Assembly (NCBI RefSeq): GCF_001428075.1
Contig: NZ_LMSI01000001.1
Location: 411,512 to 475,511, forward strand
Source: Arthrobacter sp. Soil764
GTDB lineage: Bacteria; Actinomycetota; Actinomycetes; Actinomycetales; Micrococcaceae
Length of the DNA stretch: 64,000 bases
Direction: 5' to 3'
Within the stretch, counting starts at the first letter, position 1, and each line of letters starts with the position of its first letter. This document shows positions 50,030-59,153 of this stretch, piece after piece. The translations under genes were made by a program, and so were the position numbers. The notes beneath the pieces are model-generated. The model did not search any database, was not told the origin of the DNA, and saw nothing but the letters and a program-made list of their open reading frames with translations.

Positions 50030-51052
50030 ATGCGCCCGTACCCCGCAGCCGGCCCCATGAGGCTCCGGCGCAGCAACGCCTCGGGCCGCGGCTACCGCAG
50101 GGTGCCGGCCGGCAAAGGCTTCAGTTACCGGGACCTGGACGGCTCCACCCTGCCGCCCGGTCCCATCCGCGACCGGCTGGAGAGCATCGGCATCCCGCCG
50201 GCATGGACCGACGTCTGGATTGCCCCGTTTGAAAACGGCCACATCCAGGCCACGGGCGTGGATGCGGTGGGTCGGCGCCAGTACATTTACCACCCCGAGT
50301 GGCGGGAACGTAAGGACCGGCTGAAGTTCGACCGGTCCCTCCAGCTGGCCGAATCGCTGCCTGCGGCCCGACGCCGGGTCACCATGGACCTGCGCAGCGA
50401 GGGCTTCACCAGGGAACGGGTCCTGGCGGGGGCGTTCCGGATGCTGGACAGCGGATCCCTGCGGGTGGGGTCTGAGCGGTACACCAACGAGAACGGCAGC
50501 CGGGGACTGGCCACGCTGCTGTGCGCCCACGTCCAGGTGCGCAAGGACCGGATCCTGCTGCGCTTCCCGGCCAAGAGCGGGAAGGACTGGGAATCGGAAA
50601 TCCGCGACCCCGACCTCGCCGTCCTGCTGAGACTGCTCAAGCGCCGCGGGCCCAATGCCCGGCTCCTGGCCTACAAGGAGGGCAGGACTTGGCGCCCGGT
50701 GACCAGCGCGGACATCAATGCCTACGTGAAGGAACGGACGGGGTCTGACTTCACGGCCAAGGACTTCCGCACCCTTCGCGGGACGGTGGCGGCGGCGGCA
50801 AGCCTGGCCCGCACCGGCGCGCAGCGCACGGCAGCCAAACGGAAGCGCGCCATCAGCCGGGCCATGTACGATGCCGCGGAGACGCTGGGAAACACACCTT
50901 CAATCGCCCGCAAGAGCTACGTGGACCCCCGCGTCCTGGACCACTACCACGCGGGCGAAACCATCGACCCGAAGCGCCTGGACTCGGCCGAGGCCGAACT
51001 GCGGGCGCTCCTCTACCGCGAGGGCAAGGTGGTGGCCCTGGCCGCCAACTAG
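50030..51052 (+). CDS. DNA topoisomerase IB
   Basis: 340 residues, the small poxvirus-like type IB enzyme. Conserved parts: GIPPAWTDVWIAPFENGHIQATGVDAVGRRQYIYHPEWRERKDRLKFDR (Arg/Lys active-site region), FRTLRGTVAAAA with the catalytic Arg, and IARKSYVDPRV with nucleophile Tyr297. It relaxes supercoils by nicking one strand through a 3'-phosphotyrosine. Homologue-like sequence begins at MRLRRSNASGRGYRRV, so an internal ATG at 50057 is an equally good start; TAGGCT at 50012-50017 is a possible -10. Divergent from rarD. Confidence 0.92.
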   Translation: MRPYPAAGPMRLRRSNASGRGYRRVPAGKGFSYRDLDGSTLPPGPIRDRLESIGIPPAWTDVWIAPFENGHIQATGVDAVGRRQYIYHPEWRERKDRLKFDRSLQLAESLPAARRRVTMDLRSEGFTRERVLAGAFRMLDSGSLRVGSERYTNENGSRGLATLLCAHVQVRKDRILLRFPAKSGKDWESEIRDPDLAVLLRLLKRRGPNARLLAYKEGRTWRPVTSADINAYVKERTGSDFTAKDFRTLRGTVAAAASLARTGAQRTAAKRKRAISRAMYDAAETLGNTPSIARKSYVDPRVLDHYHAGETIDPKRLDSAEAELRALLYREGKVVALAAN

Positions 51053-51059
51053 AATGGGG

Positions 51060-51088
51060 GACTGTGCGCTGCATGATGCGGCGCAGTC
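51060..51088 (+). other. Imperfect hairpin before second fprA
   Basis: GACT-GT-GCGC on the left pairs with GCGCAGTC on the right, with GCAT/ATGC in the tip and a two-base bulge. It lies between the topoisomerase stop and the second ferredoxin reductase start. It could be a weak terminator or a leader structure. Confidence 0.35.
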
Positions 51089-51127
51089 TCATGAAACGTG
51101 AGCAGGACCAGTTCAGAAGGGCTCCCG

Positions 51128-52558
51128 GTGTCCAATCAGAGCGAAACCGCCGCCAACCGTCCCCTCCGCGTCGCCATCGTCGGCGCTGGACCGGCAGGAG
51201 TCTATGCTGCGGACATCCTCACCAAGTCCAGCGGGGTGAAGGACGGCGACTTCCAGGTCAGCATCGACCTTTTCGAGGCCTACCCGGCGCCCTACGGCCT
51301 GATCCGTTACGGCGTGGCCCCGGACCACCCCCGCATCAAGGGCATCGTGAACGCCCTCCACAAGGTCCTGGACCGCGGCGACATCCGGTTCCTGGGCAAT
51401 GTGACCTACGGCCGTGACCTCACGCTGCACGATTTCCGGGCCTTCTACGACGCCGTGATCTTCTCCACCGGCGCCGTGAAGGACGCGGACCTGGAGATTC
51501 CCGGCATCAACCTGCAGGGCTCGTTCGGCGGCGCCGACTTTGTCTCCTGGTACGACGGCCATCCCGATGTTCCCCGTGAGTGGCCGCTGGAGGCCCGGGA
51601 AATCGCCGTCATCGGCAACGGCAACGTGGCCTTGGACGTGGCGCGCATGCTGGTCAAGCACCCGGAGGAACTGCTGAGCACCGAGATTCCGGACAACGTC
51701 TACCAGGGCCTGAAGGCCTCGCCCGTGACGGACGTCCACGTCTTCGGCCGCCGCGGCCCGGCCCAGGTGAAGTTCACCCCGCTGGAGCTGCGCGAGCTCA
51801 GCCACATGAACGATGTGGACATTGTCCTGTACCCGGAGGACTTCGAATTCGACGAGGCGTCGGACGAGGCGATCCGCAGCAACAACCAGGTCAAGACCAT
51901 GGTGAACACGCTCACCAACTGGCTGGTGGAGGAGCATGCGGAGTCGGAGAACCCCTCCTCCCGCAGGCTGCACCTGCACTTCCTGCACAGCCCCGTTGAG
52001 GTGCTCGACGACGGCACGGGCAAGGTGGGCGGCATCAAGTTTGAGCGCATGCAGCTGGACGGGACCGGCAACGCCAAGGGTACGGGGGAGTACGTCGAGT
52101 ACCCCGTCCAGGCGGTCTACCGGGCCATCGGCTACCACGGCTCCGCCCTGGATGAACTGGAGTACGACGCCAAGCGCGGCGTCATCCCCAACGAAGGCGG
52201 ACGTGTCCTGGATGCGGAGGGCAATTCCGTCCCTGGCATCTACACCACGGGCTGGATCAAGCGCGGCCCCGTCGGGCTGATCGGCCACACCAAGGGCGAT
52301 GCGCTGGAGACCATCGGCTTCCTGCTGGAGGACCGGTTGAACCTTCCCGCAGCACAAAATCCGGACCCGCAGGCCATTATCGACCTGCTTGAGGAACGCG
52401 GCATCGAATACACCACCTGGGAAGGGTGGAACAGGCTCGACGCCCACGAGGCAGGCCTGGGCGCCGCCTGGACCGGCCCCGAGGGGCTGGACCACCTGGC
52501 GCGCGAACGGATCAAGGTGGTGCCCCGCGAGGACATGGTCCGCATCTCCCGCGGCTGA
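51128..52558 (+). CDS. Ferredoxin-NADP+ reductase (FprA type), paralogue 2
   Basis: 476 residues, very similar along its core to the protein at 34383: LRVAIVGAGPAGVYAADILTKSSGVKDGDFQVSIDLFEAYPAPYGLIRYGVAPDHPRIKGI, IAVIGNGNVALDVARMLVKHPEELL and VFGRRGPAQVKFTPLELRELSHMNDVDIVLYPEDFEFDE. FAD and NADP sites are intact in both copies. The GTG at 51128 has AGAAGG about seven bases upstream. Unlike paralogue 1 it has no sulfur genes nearby and may be the general housekeeping enzyme. Differences concentrate in the linker near residue 270 and in the C-terminus. Confidence 0.92.
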   Translation: MSNQSETAANRPLRVAIVGAGPAGVYAADILTKSSGVKDGDFQVSIDLFEAYPAPYGLIRYGVAPDHPRIKGIVNALHKVLDRGDIRFLGNVTYGRDLTLHDFRAFYDAVIFSTGAVKDADLEIPGINLQGSFGGADFVSWYDGHPDVPREWPLEAREIAVIGNGNVALDVARMLVKHPEELLSTEIPDNVYQGLKASPVTDVHVFGRRGPAQVKFTPLELRELSHMNDVDIVLYPEDFEFDEASDEAIRSNNQVKTMVNTLTNWLVEEHAESENPSSRRLHLHFLHSPVEVLDDGTGKVGGIKFERMQLDGTGNAKGTGEYVEYPVQAVYRAIGYHGSALDELEYDAKRGVIPNEGGRVLDAEGNSVPGIYTTGWIKRGPVGLIGHTKGDALETIGFLLEDRLNLPAAQNPDPQAIIDLLEERGIEYTTWEGWNRLDAHEAGLGAAWTGPEGLDHLARERIKVVPREDMVRISRG

Positions 52559-52574
52559 CCCCTAGCCGCGAAGG

Positions 52575-52607
52575 CGTATTCGCGTTAGTCTGATTAACAT
52601 GAATACG
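52575..52607 (+). promoter_or_regulatory. Palindromic operator over the leaderless TetR promoter
   Basis: CGTATTC (52575-52581) and GAATACG (52601-52607) are exact inverted arms, with further symmetric TTA/TAA inside. TAGTCT (52586-52591) is a -10 element seven bases before the ATG at 52599. A repressor bound here would cover the -10, start point and start codon. Confidence 0.65.
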
Positions 52608-53204
52608 GCGGGGACCCGGGCCTACGATTCCCGGAACCGCGCAGCCTCTGCCGCCGCTACCGGGCGGCGGATCCTGCAGGCGACTCTTGACCTCTTCATG
52701 GAGGGGCCGCTCGCCGACGTGACCCTGAATGCTGTGGCCGAACGTGCAGGCGTCACCGTCCAAACCGTTATCCGCCGCTTCGGTGACCGCATGGGGCTGA
52801 TCCACGCCACGGCTGAATTCGCGTCAACGGAGGTGGCCGCCCAGCGCGGTGCCGCTCCTCCCGGCGACGTACCTGCCGCCGTCAACAACCTTCTGGATCA
52901 CTACGAGACCACCGGCGCCCTGGCCCTGAAGCTGCTCGCCGAGGAGGAAACTTCCCCTGTCCTCGCAGAGATCACCGAGGGCGGCCGGCGGATCCACCGG
53001 CAGTGGTGCGAACGCGTCTTCGCCCCCTTCCTCGCGGACGATTACCTTCCGGACAGGGCGGAGCGGAAACGCCGCCTGGCCCAGTTCGTCGCCCTCTGCG
53101 ACGTCTACACCTGGAAACTGCTGCGCCTCGACGCGGGGCTCAGCCGCGACCAGGTGGCCCACTGCCTGCTCGAAATGCTGGAACCCTTCACCCGGAGGCC
53201 CTGA
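52599..53204 (+). CDS. TetR-family regulator of adjacent glycosyltransferase
   Basis: 201 residues. N-terminal helix-turn-helix: RILQATLDLFMEGPLADVTLNAVAERAGVTVQTVIRRFGDRMGLIHA (about residues 25-70). The helical C-terminal part is effector-binding. The stop overlaps the glycosyltransferase start (TGATG), so regulator and enzyme are made together. The palindrome spanning its own start codon indicates autoregulation, with release by a compound the transferase may modify. Confidence 0.9.
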   Translation: MNTAGTRAYDSRNRAASAAATGRRILQATLDLFMEGPLADVTLNAVAERAGVTVQTVIRRFGDRMGLIHATAEFASTEVAAQRGAAPPGDVPAAVNNLLDHYETTGALALKLLAEEETSPVLAEITEGGRRIHRQWCERVFAPFLADDYLPDRAERKRRLAQFVALCDVYTWKLLRLDAGLSRDQVAHCLLEMLEPFTRRP

Positions 53205-54475
53205 TGTCCACCGTCCTTGCCTACACTTCTCCCGCCATTGGCCATCTTTTCCCGATGGTTCCGCTGCTCCAGGAACTGAAGGACCGCGGCCATGATGTCC
53301 ACGTCCGCACGCTGCGCCGGCAGGTCCCGCTGCTCAAGGGGACAGGGTTCCATGCCGGGTCGGTGGACGAGCGGATCCTGGCAGTCGAGGCCACGGACTA
53401 CCGGGCACGGAATGCGAAGGCAGCCCTGGCTTCCAGCGTGGAAACCTTCACCGCCCGCGCCCGGTTCGACGCCCCGGACCTGCAGAAGGCCATCGATGAG
53501 GTGGGCCCGGAACTGCTCCTGATCGACATCAACTCATGGGGAGCCCGCATCCAGGCCGAACTATCCGGGTTGCCGTGGGCCACTTTCAGCCCCTACACCC
53601 CGCCGCTGCAATCCAGGGGAACGCCGCCGTTCGGCCCCGGGCTTGCCCCCATGTCCGGGCCCCTGGGCAGGGCCCGCGACGCGGTGGCCCGCCGCCTGGT
53701 GATCGGCGCCGTGGAAAAGCTGATGTTGCCGCGCATCAACGCGCTGCGCTCGGAACTGTCCGCCGGCACGCTGCCACCCGTCAGCGGTGCGGACGAAATG
53801 TTCCGCACCGCACCGCTGCTGCTCGTGGCCACATCCGAGCCCTTCGAATACCCCCATCCTGACTGGGGTCCGGACGTGCGGATGATCGGTGCGCTCGGCT
53901 GGGAACCCTCCACGGAAACTCCGGCCTGGCTGCGGGATGACCAAACCCCGGTGGTTCTGGTGACCACATCCTCCGAATACCAGGCCGACGAAGCCCTTGT
54001 GCGGGCGGCGCTGGCCGGGCTGGCCGCTGAACCCTTCACAGTGGTGGCCACCTTGCCGGCAGCGGACGCAGGATCGGCCGGCTCCGGCCGTGCACCCCGG
54101 AGCGACGGCTTCGGACCGGTGCCGGCGAACGTCCGGCTGGAGCACTTCGTGCCACACGGCCAGGTCCTTGACCACGCGGCCGTCGCCGTCACCCACGGCG
54201 GCATGGGCGCCACCCAGAAGGCGCTGTCCAAGGGGGTTCCCGTGGTGGTGGTCCCGTTCGGCCGGGACCAGCACGAGGTGGCAGCGAGGGTGGTGGCGGC
54301 CGACGCCGGGGTGCGGCTCAGCCGGAAGCACCTCACCGCCGAAAGGCTCCGCGCAGCCGTCCACGAGGCCCGGACCAAAGCACCGGGGGCGCGGCGCGTT
54401 GCGGAGGGCTACGCTGCGGCGGGAGGAGCGGCGGCAGGGGTGGATGCGCTGGAGGAACTGCTGCGGCTAGACTAG
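53204..54475 (+). CDS. GT1-family glycosyltransferase (macrolide glycosyltransferase-like)
   Basis: 423 residues, GT-B fold. The N-terminus MSTVLAYTSPAIGHLFPMVPLLQELKDRGHDVHVRT and the donor-binding HFVPHGQVLDHAAVAVTHGGMGATQKALSKGVPVVVVPFGRDQHEVAARV (about 315-365) match UDP-sugar-dependent MGT/OleD-type enzymes that glycosylate antibiotics, flavonoids and other hydrophobic acceptors. Co-translation with a TetR regulator suggests a xenobiotic or antibiotic inactivation role rather than biosynthesis, since no biosynthetic genes are adjacent. Acceptor unknown. Confidence 0.88.
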   Translation: MSTVLAYTSPAIGHLFPMVPLLQELKDRGHDVHVRTLRRQVPLLKGTGFHAGSVDERILAVEATDYRARNAKAALASSVETFTARARFDAPDLQKAIDEVGPELLLIDINSWGARIQAELSGLPWATFSPYTPPLQSRGTPPFGPGLAPMSGPLGRARDAVARRLVIGAVEKLMLPRINALRSELSAGTLPPVSGADEMFRTAPLLLVATSEPFEYPHPDWGPDVRMIGALGWEPSTETPAWLRDDQTPVVLVTTSSEYQADEALVRAALAGLAAEPFTVVATLPAADAGSAGSGRAPRSDGFGPVPANVRLEHFVPHGQVLDHAAVAVTHGGMGATQKALSKGVPVVVVPFGRDQHEVAARVVAADAGVRLSRKHLTAERLRAAVHEARTKAPGARRVAEGYAAAGGAAAGVDALEELLRLD

Positions 54476-54508
54476 CGGCGCCAGAAGCCTGCACTTCCAG
54501 GGAGTTCG

Positions 54509-55852
54509 ATGACGAACCTGCTCCAGCCTGAACCGCGCCAGCGTGCCGCCCTGGCCGGGCACGAGCGCCTGGATCACGCCCTGGGCGGCGCCACTCCCGA
54601 AATCCCCGGCCTGCGCAAACTCATCAGGGAATCCTGGCTGCGGTCCGCCAGCTTCAAGGCAAACCCGGACAACACGGCCGCCCCGCTGGCCCTGGACTAC
54701 GAGGAGCTGGAGGAGTACCGCCGGCAGCACCCCCTGGCTGCCATCATGCCGGTCATCAACAAGCTCCTGGTCCAGCCCAGCCACGACAGCGGACTCCTGG
54801 TGGCCGTGGGGGATGAGGTGGGCAGGCTCCTGTGGGTGGACGGGGACCCCGCGCTCCAGCGCCGGGCCGAAGGAATGATGTTCGTCCCCGGCGCCGACTG
54901 GTCCGAAGCCAGTGTTGGCACCAGCGCCCCGGGCACCGCCCTGGCCCTGGGCAGGGGGATCCAGATTGCCGGCGCCGAGCACTACCAGCGCACCGTCCAT
55001 CCCTGGAGCTGCACCGCTGTCCCCTTCCATGACCCCGACTCAGGCGCCGTGCTCGGCGTCGTGGACATCACGGGGACGGCAACGGCGGTGGCCCCGCACA
55101 CCCTGTCCCTGGTGGAGGCAACGGTGGCGGCCGCCCAGGCGCAGCTGCGGGTGGAGCGCCTGCAGCATGCTGCGGAGCTGGCCAGGAAGCCGGTACGACG
55201 ACGGTCCCCGGCCGCTGCAGGAAGGCAGGGCCAGGGTGCCAAGGAAGGCAGCCTCTACCGGAACAGCCTGCAGCTGCTGGGCCGCGACCAGGCACTGCTC
55301 AGCCTTGACGGCAGGACCGTTTCCCTGTCCGCCCGGCACAGCGAAATCCTTGCCCTGCTCAGCATGCACCCGGACGGCCTCACAGCGGAGGAACTGAGCT
55401 CGCTGCTGTATCCGGGGGACGGCTCCACCATGACACTGCGCGCCGAGATGGTCCGCCTGCGCAAAGTCCTCCAGCAGCTCTCGCAGGATGCCGTTCCCGG
55501 GTCGCGCCCCTACCGGCTGCCCATCGACCTGGTGCCGGACACGGGCCAGGTGCTCAGTTGCCTGCAGCGCGGTGCACACCGGATTGCCCTGGAGATTTAC
55601 CGCGGCGGGGTGCTTCCACGCTCCGAGGCACCGGGCATCGTGGACTTGAGGAACAGGGTTTCGTCCCTGCTGCGGGAAGCGGTCCTCACTGACGGCAGCG
55701 CCGAGTCCCTGCTCAAGTACGCCGCTCTGCCCGAGGCAAGTGACGACGTCGAAATCCGCCGCGCCGCGCTCCGCCTCCTGCCGCCGCGCTCACCCAAGCG
55801 GGCCGCCGTCGTGGCCGACCTGGAACGACTGGAAGCCGAACTGCGCGCCTGA
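54509..55852 (+). CDS. GAF-domain transcriptional regulator of the aldehyde dehydrogenase operon
   Basis: 447 residues. The start (PGLRKLIRESWLRS) and the GAF region (LLVAVGDEVGRLLWVDGDPALQRRAEGMMFVPGADWSEASVGTSAPGTALALG ... HPWSCTAVPFHDPDSGAVLGVVDITG, about 85-205) are like the N-terminal half of AcoR-type activators. The sigma-54 AAA+ domain of AcoR is absent; instead residues ~250-330 form a winged-helix-like unit (RTVSLSARHSEILALLSMHPDGLTAEELSSLLYPGDGSTMTLRAEMVRLRKVL). It is directly upstream of, and probably activates, the aldehyde/alcohol dehydrogenase genes. Confidence 0.82.
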   Translation: MTNLLQPEPRQRAALAGHERLDHALGGATPEIPGLRKLIRESWLRSASFKANPDNTAAPLALDYEELEEYRRQHPLAAIMPVINKLLVQPSHDSGLLVAVGDEVGRLLWVDGDPALQRRAEGMMFVPGADWSEASVGTSAPGTALALGRGIQIAGAEHYQRTVHPWSCTAVPFHDPDSGAVLGVVDITGTATAVAPHTLSLVEATVAAAQAQLRVERLQHAAELARKPVRRRSPAAAGRQGQGAKEGSLYRNSLQLLGRDQALLSLDGRTVSLSARHSEILALLSMHPDGLTAEELSSLLYPGDGSTMTLRAEMVRLRKVLQQLSQDAVPGSRPYRLPIDLVPDTGQVLSCLQRGAHRIALEIYRGGVLPRSEAPGIVDLRNRVSSLLREAVLTDGSAESLLKYAALPEASDDVEIRRAALRLLPPRSPKRAAVVADLERLEAELRA

Positions 55853-55862
55853 AAAGTTGCCC

Positions 55863-55878
55863 TGTGACATGAGCCACA
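55863..55878. promoter_or_regulatory. CRP/GlxR-like site upstream of aldehyde dehydrogenase
   Basis: TGTGACATGAGCCACA fits the 16-bp consensus TGTGA-N6-TCACA with one mismatch. In corynebacteria GlxR controls acetaldehyde and ethanol catabolic genes, which makes the location sensible. Based on motif and target only. Confidence 0.5.
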
Positions 55879-55880
55879 AC

Positions 55881-55899
55881 GTTGCAACCTGGCTGCAAC
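55881..55899. promoter_or_regulatory. Inverted repeat upstream of aldehyde dehydrogenase
   Basis: GTTGCA-ACCTGGC-TGCAAC is a perfect 6-bp inverted repeat directly after the CRP-like site and about 75 bases before the start codon. It is a candidate binding site for the GAF regulator encoded upstream. Confidence 0.4.
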
Positions 55900-55974
55900 C
55901 TCCCGGCTCCTACGCTGTCTTCAACGGCGGACGCCCCTGTGGCCCGCCTCCTGCACAGCAAAGGAGCTAAGCAC

Positions 55975-57498
55975 ATGACCGTTTACGCACAGCCGGGAAC
56001 CGACGGTTCGAAGGTCACCTTCAAGGACCGGTACGAAAACTGGATCGGCGGCGAATGGGTTGCCCCCGTGAAGGGGCAGTATTTCGAGAACATCACCCCG
56101 GTGACCGGCAAGGCGTTCTGCCAGGTGGCCCGCGGCACGGCGGAGGACATCGAATTGGCCCTGGATGCGGCGCACAAGGCGGCGCCGTCCTGGGGCAAGA
56201 CCTCCGCGACGGAACGCGCGGCCATCCTGAACAAGATCGCCGACCGCATTGACGAGAACCTGGAAATGCTCGCCGTCGCCGAAACCTGGGACAACGGCAA
56301 GCCGGTCCGGGAAACCCTCAACGCGGACCTGCCGCTGGCCGCGGACCACTTCCGCTACTTCGCCTCGGCAGTCCGCGCCCAGGAAGGCAGCCTGTCCCAG
56401 CTGGACGAGAACACCACTGCCTACCACTTCCACGAACCCCTGGGCGTGGTGGGCCAGATCATCCCCTGGAACTTCCCCATCCTCATGGCCGTCTGGAAGC
56501 TTGCGCCCGCGCTGGCGGCCGGAAACACGGTGGTGCTCAAGCCCGCCGAGCAGACCCCAAGCTCCATCCTGGTGCTGGTGGAACTCATCGGGGATCTGCT
56601 GCCCGCCGGCGTGCTGAACGTGGTCAACGGCTTCGGCGTGGAGGCCGGCAAGCCGCTGGCGTCCAGCTCCCGGATCCGGAAGATCGCTTTCACCGGTGAA
56701 ACCACCACCGGCCGGCTCATCAGCCAGTACGCCAGCCAGAACCTCATCCCCGTCACCCTGGAACTGGGCGGCAAGAGCCCCAACATTTTCTTCAACGACG
56801 TGGCCCAGGACAACGACGCGTTCTACGACAAGGCCCAGGAAGGTTTCGCCCTGTTCGCCTTCAACCAGGGCGAAGTCTGCACCTGCCCGTCCCGTGCCCT
56901 GATCCAGGAGGACATTTACGACTCCTTCATGGCGGACGCGGTGGCCCGGGTGGAGAAGATGGTCCAGGGCAACCCGCTGGACACCGATACCCAGGTGGGT
57001 GCGCAGGCCTCCAACGACCAGCTGGAGAAGATCCTGTCCTACATCGACATCGGAAAGCAGGAAGGCGCCAAGGTCCTCACCGGCGGTGCGCGTGCAGAAC
57101 TCCCGGGCGACTTGGCGGGCGGCTTCTACGTCCAGCCCACCGTGTTCGAGGGCCACAACAGGATGCGGATTTTCCAGGAGGAGATCTTCGGGCCCGTGGT
57201 GGCGGTGACGAAGTTCAGCGACTACAACGACGCCATGGGCATCGCCAACGACACGCTCTACGGCCTGGGCGCCGGTGTCTGGTCCCGAAACGGCAACGTG
57301 GCCTACCGGGCCGGCAGGGAAATCCAGGCCGGCCGTGTCTGGGTCAACAACTACCACGCCTACCCGGCCGGAGCTGCCTTCGGCGGCTACAAGTCATCCG
57401 GCATTGGCCGTGAGAACCACGCCATGATGCTGGACCACTACCAGCAGACCAAGAACCTGCTGGTCAGCTACGACGAAAACAAGCTGGGCTTCTTCTAA
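55975..57498 (+). CDS. Aldehyde (acetaldehyde) dehydrogenase, ExaC/AldB type
   Basis: 507 residues. The N-terminal [39 protein letters not shown], active-site Glu263 (LELGGKSPN) and the double-cysteine GEVCTCPSR with catalytic Cys302 are specific for the ExaC/AldB/AcoD branch that oxidises acetaldehyde and similar short aldehydes with NAD+. AAAGGAG lies eight bases before the ATG. It is followed by a zinc alcohol dehydrogenase and DUF779, so the operon converts alcohols to acids. Expression is likely controlled by the GAF regulator and a CRP-like protein. Confidence 0.92.
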   Translation: MTVYAQPGTDGSKVTFKDRYENWIGGEWVAPVKGQYFENITPVTGKAFCQVARGTAEDIELALDAAHKAAPSWGKTSATERAAILNKIADRIDENLEMLAVAETWDNGKPVRETLNADLPLAADHFRYFASAVRAQEGSLSQLDENTTAYHFHEPLGVVGQIIPWNFPILMAVWKLAPALAAGNTVVLKPAEQTPSSILVLVELIGDLLPAGVLNVVNGFGVEAGKPLASSSRIRKIAFTGETTTGRLISQYASQNLIPVTLELGGKSPNIFFNDVAQDNDAFYDKAQEGFALFAFNQGEVCTCPSRALIQEDIYDSFMADAVARVEKMVQGNPLDTDTQVGAQASNDQLEKILSYIDIGKQEGAKVLTGGARAELPGDLAGGFYVQPTVFEGHNRMRIFQEEIFGPVVAVTKFSDYNDAMGIANDTLYGLGAGVWSRNGNVAYRAGREIQAGRVWVNNYHAYPAGAAFGGYKSSGIGRENHAMMLDHYQQTKNLLVSYDENKLGFF

Positions 57499-57550
57499 GC
57501 CCCGCGGCAAAACCTATCCCAACCCAGCTACAACGACGCAAGGATCGCCA

Positions 57551-58573
57551 ATGACGACGACAATGCAAGCAGCCGTAGTAACCGAATTCGGCAAGGACCT
57601 GCAGGTCCAGACCCTCAACGTCCCAACACCCGGACCCGGACAGGCGCTGGTCAAGGTGCTGACCACCGGCGTTTGCCACACCGACCTCCACGCAGCCGAG
57701 GGGGACTGGCCGGTCAAGCCCACCCCGCCGTTCGTTCCCGGCCACGAGGGCGTGGGGGAAGTTGTGGCACTGGGCGAGGGCGTCGCCGACCTCGAGATTG
57801 GAGACCTGGTGGGCAACGCCTGGCTCTGGTCCGCCTGTGGTGACTGCCAGTACTGCCGCACCGGCTGGGAGACCCTCTGCGAAGCGCAGCAGAACGGCGG
57901 CTACAGCGTGGACGGCTCCTTCGGGGAGTACATGCTGGTGGATTCCCGCTTCGCGGCCCGCATACCGGCGGGATCCGACCCCGTCGAGGTGGCGCCGGTA
58001 CTCTGTGCCGGCGTCACCGTCTACAAGGGCCTGAAAATGACCGAGACCCGGCCGGGCCAGTGGGTCACCATCTCCGGCATCGGCGGGCTGGGGCACATCG
58101 CCGTCCAGTACGCCGTCGCGATGGGCCTGCGCGTTGCCGCCGTTGACGTCGCAGACGACAAGTTGGCCCTGGCCAGGGCCCATGGAGCCGAAGTGACAGT
58201 CAACGCGCTGCACGAAGACCCGGTGGAGGTCATCCAGCGTGAAACGGGAGGGTGCCATGGAGTGCTGGTTACCGCGGTGCATCCGTCAGCGTTCGGGCAG
58301 GCCATCGGCATGGCCCGCCGCGGCGGCACCATCGTTTTCAACGGCCTGCCGCCGGGGGACTTTCCGGCACCGATCTTCGAGATTGTGCTCAAGGGACTGA
58401 CCGTCCGCGGCTCCATCGTGGGCACCCGGCAGGATATGGAGGAAGCCCTGGACTTCTACGCGCAGGGCAAGATCCACCCCACCGTATCCGTCCGGGAGCT
58501 CTCCGAGGTCAACGCCGTCTTCGATGAAATGAAGCACGCCAAGATCGATGGCCGTGTGGTGCTGAGGTTCTGA
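57551..58573 (+). CDS. Zinc-dependent alcohol dehydrogenase (AdhP type)
   Basis: 340 residues. Catalytic Zn ligands Cys42 (GVCHTDLH) and His65 (GHEGVGEV), structural Zn cysteines 96, 99, 102 and 110 (ACGDCQYCRTGWETLC) and the Rossmann GIGGLGHIAVQYA are complete. This subgroup (AdhP/AdhA) prefers ethanol and other primary alcohols with NAD+. It lies 52 bases after the aldehyde dehydrogenase and supplies its substrate. The stop overlaps the DUF779 start (TGATG). Confidence 0.94.
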   Translation: MTTTMQAAVVTEFGKDLQVQTLNVPTPGPGQALVKVLTTGVCHTDLHAAEGDWPVKPTPPFVPGHEGVGEVVALGEGVADLEIGDLVGNAWLWSACGDCQYCRTGWETLCEAQQNGGYSVDGSFGEYMLVDSRFAARIPAGSDPVEVAPVLCAGVTVYKGLKMTETRPGQWVTISGIGGLGHIAVQYAVAMGLRVAAVDVADDKLALARAHGAEVTVNALHEDPVEVIQRETGGCHGVLVTAVHPSAFGQAIGMARRGGTIVFNGLPPGDFPAPIFEIVLKGLTVRGSIVGTRQDMEEALDFYAQGKIHPTVSVRELSEVNAVFDEMKHAKIDGRVVLRF

Positions 58574-58980
58574 TGCCCGCCCATGGGATCGATGCCGCCG
58601 TGACGCTGCCCGGGGAAGACTTTTCCCGGGTGGCGCTCACGCCGGCAGCCGTGGACCTGCTGCGGATGCTCTGGGACCGGCACGGCCCGCTCATGTTCCA
58701 CCAGTCCGGCGGCTGCTGCGACGGGTCCTCGCCCATGTGTTACCCGGCCGGGGACTTCATCACCGGGGATTCGGACGTCCTGCTGGGGCTGTTCGACCTG
58801 TCCGACGGGCTGCAGCCCCTGCCGCTGGAGTTCTGGATGTCCCGGGAGCAGTTCAATTACTGGAGCCACACCCACCTGACTATCGATGTTGTACCGGGCC
58901 GGGGGAGCGGCTTTTCTGTGGAAGCGCCGGAGGGCAGACGCTTCCTGATCCGGTCCACGCTGATGGACTGGCCCGCCTAG
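58573..58980 (+). CDS. DUF779 protein
   Basis: 135 residues. The DUF779 core is easily seen: MFHQSGGCCDGSSPMCYPAGDF (three cysteines, about residues 38-59) and LEFWMSREQFNYWSHTHLTIDVVPGRGSGFSVEAPEGRRFLIRS. The family is regularly encoded beside acetaldehyde and alcohol dehydrogenases, and its function is unknown; the Cys/His content would suit metal binding. Translationally coupled to the alcohol dehydrogenase and last in the operon. Confidence 0.9.
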   Translation: MPAHGIDAAVTLPGEDFSRVALTPAAVDLLRMLWDRHGPLMFHQSGGCCDGSSPMCYPAGDFITGDSDVLLGLFDLSDGLQPLPLEFWMSREQFNYWSHTHLTIDVVPGRGSGFSVEAPEGRRFLIRSTLMDWPA

Positions 58981-58999
58981 CAAGTTCGACTTAAACCCG

Positions 59000-59029
59000 C
59001 TCGGGGCTCTCCAATCGGAGGGCCCCGAG
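59000..59029 (+). terminator. Hairpin after the alcohol dehydrogenase operon
   Basis: CTCGGGGC (59000-59007) pairs with GCCCCGAG (59022-59029), continuing through a wobble into CTCC/GGAG around the tetraloop AATC. The T-tract is weak. Nothing else but an unclear promoter lies in the following 125 bases. Confidence 0.65.
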
Positions 59030-59153
59030 TGCGTTGGCAGAAGAATATTCGGTGCTTTGACCGTCTCACTATTCGGGACGATTGGGGCCGTCCAGTGGAT
59101 GGACACTATCGTTGATAGGTCTGTTTCCCTCACAAACCAGGATTGTGACCCTT

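Noticed and set aside
59107..59119. CTATC-GTT-GATAG before the amino-acid permease as an operator
   Set aside because: Arms of only five bases; such a palindrome is expected by chance and no regulator gene is adjacent.
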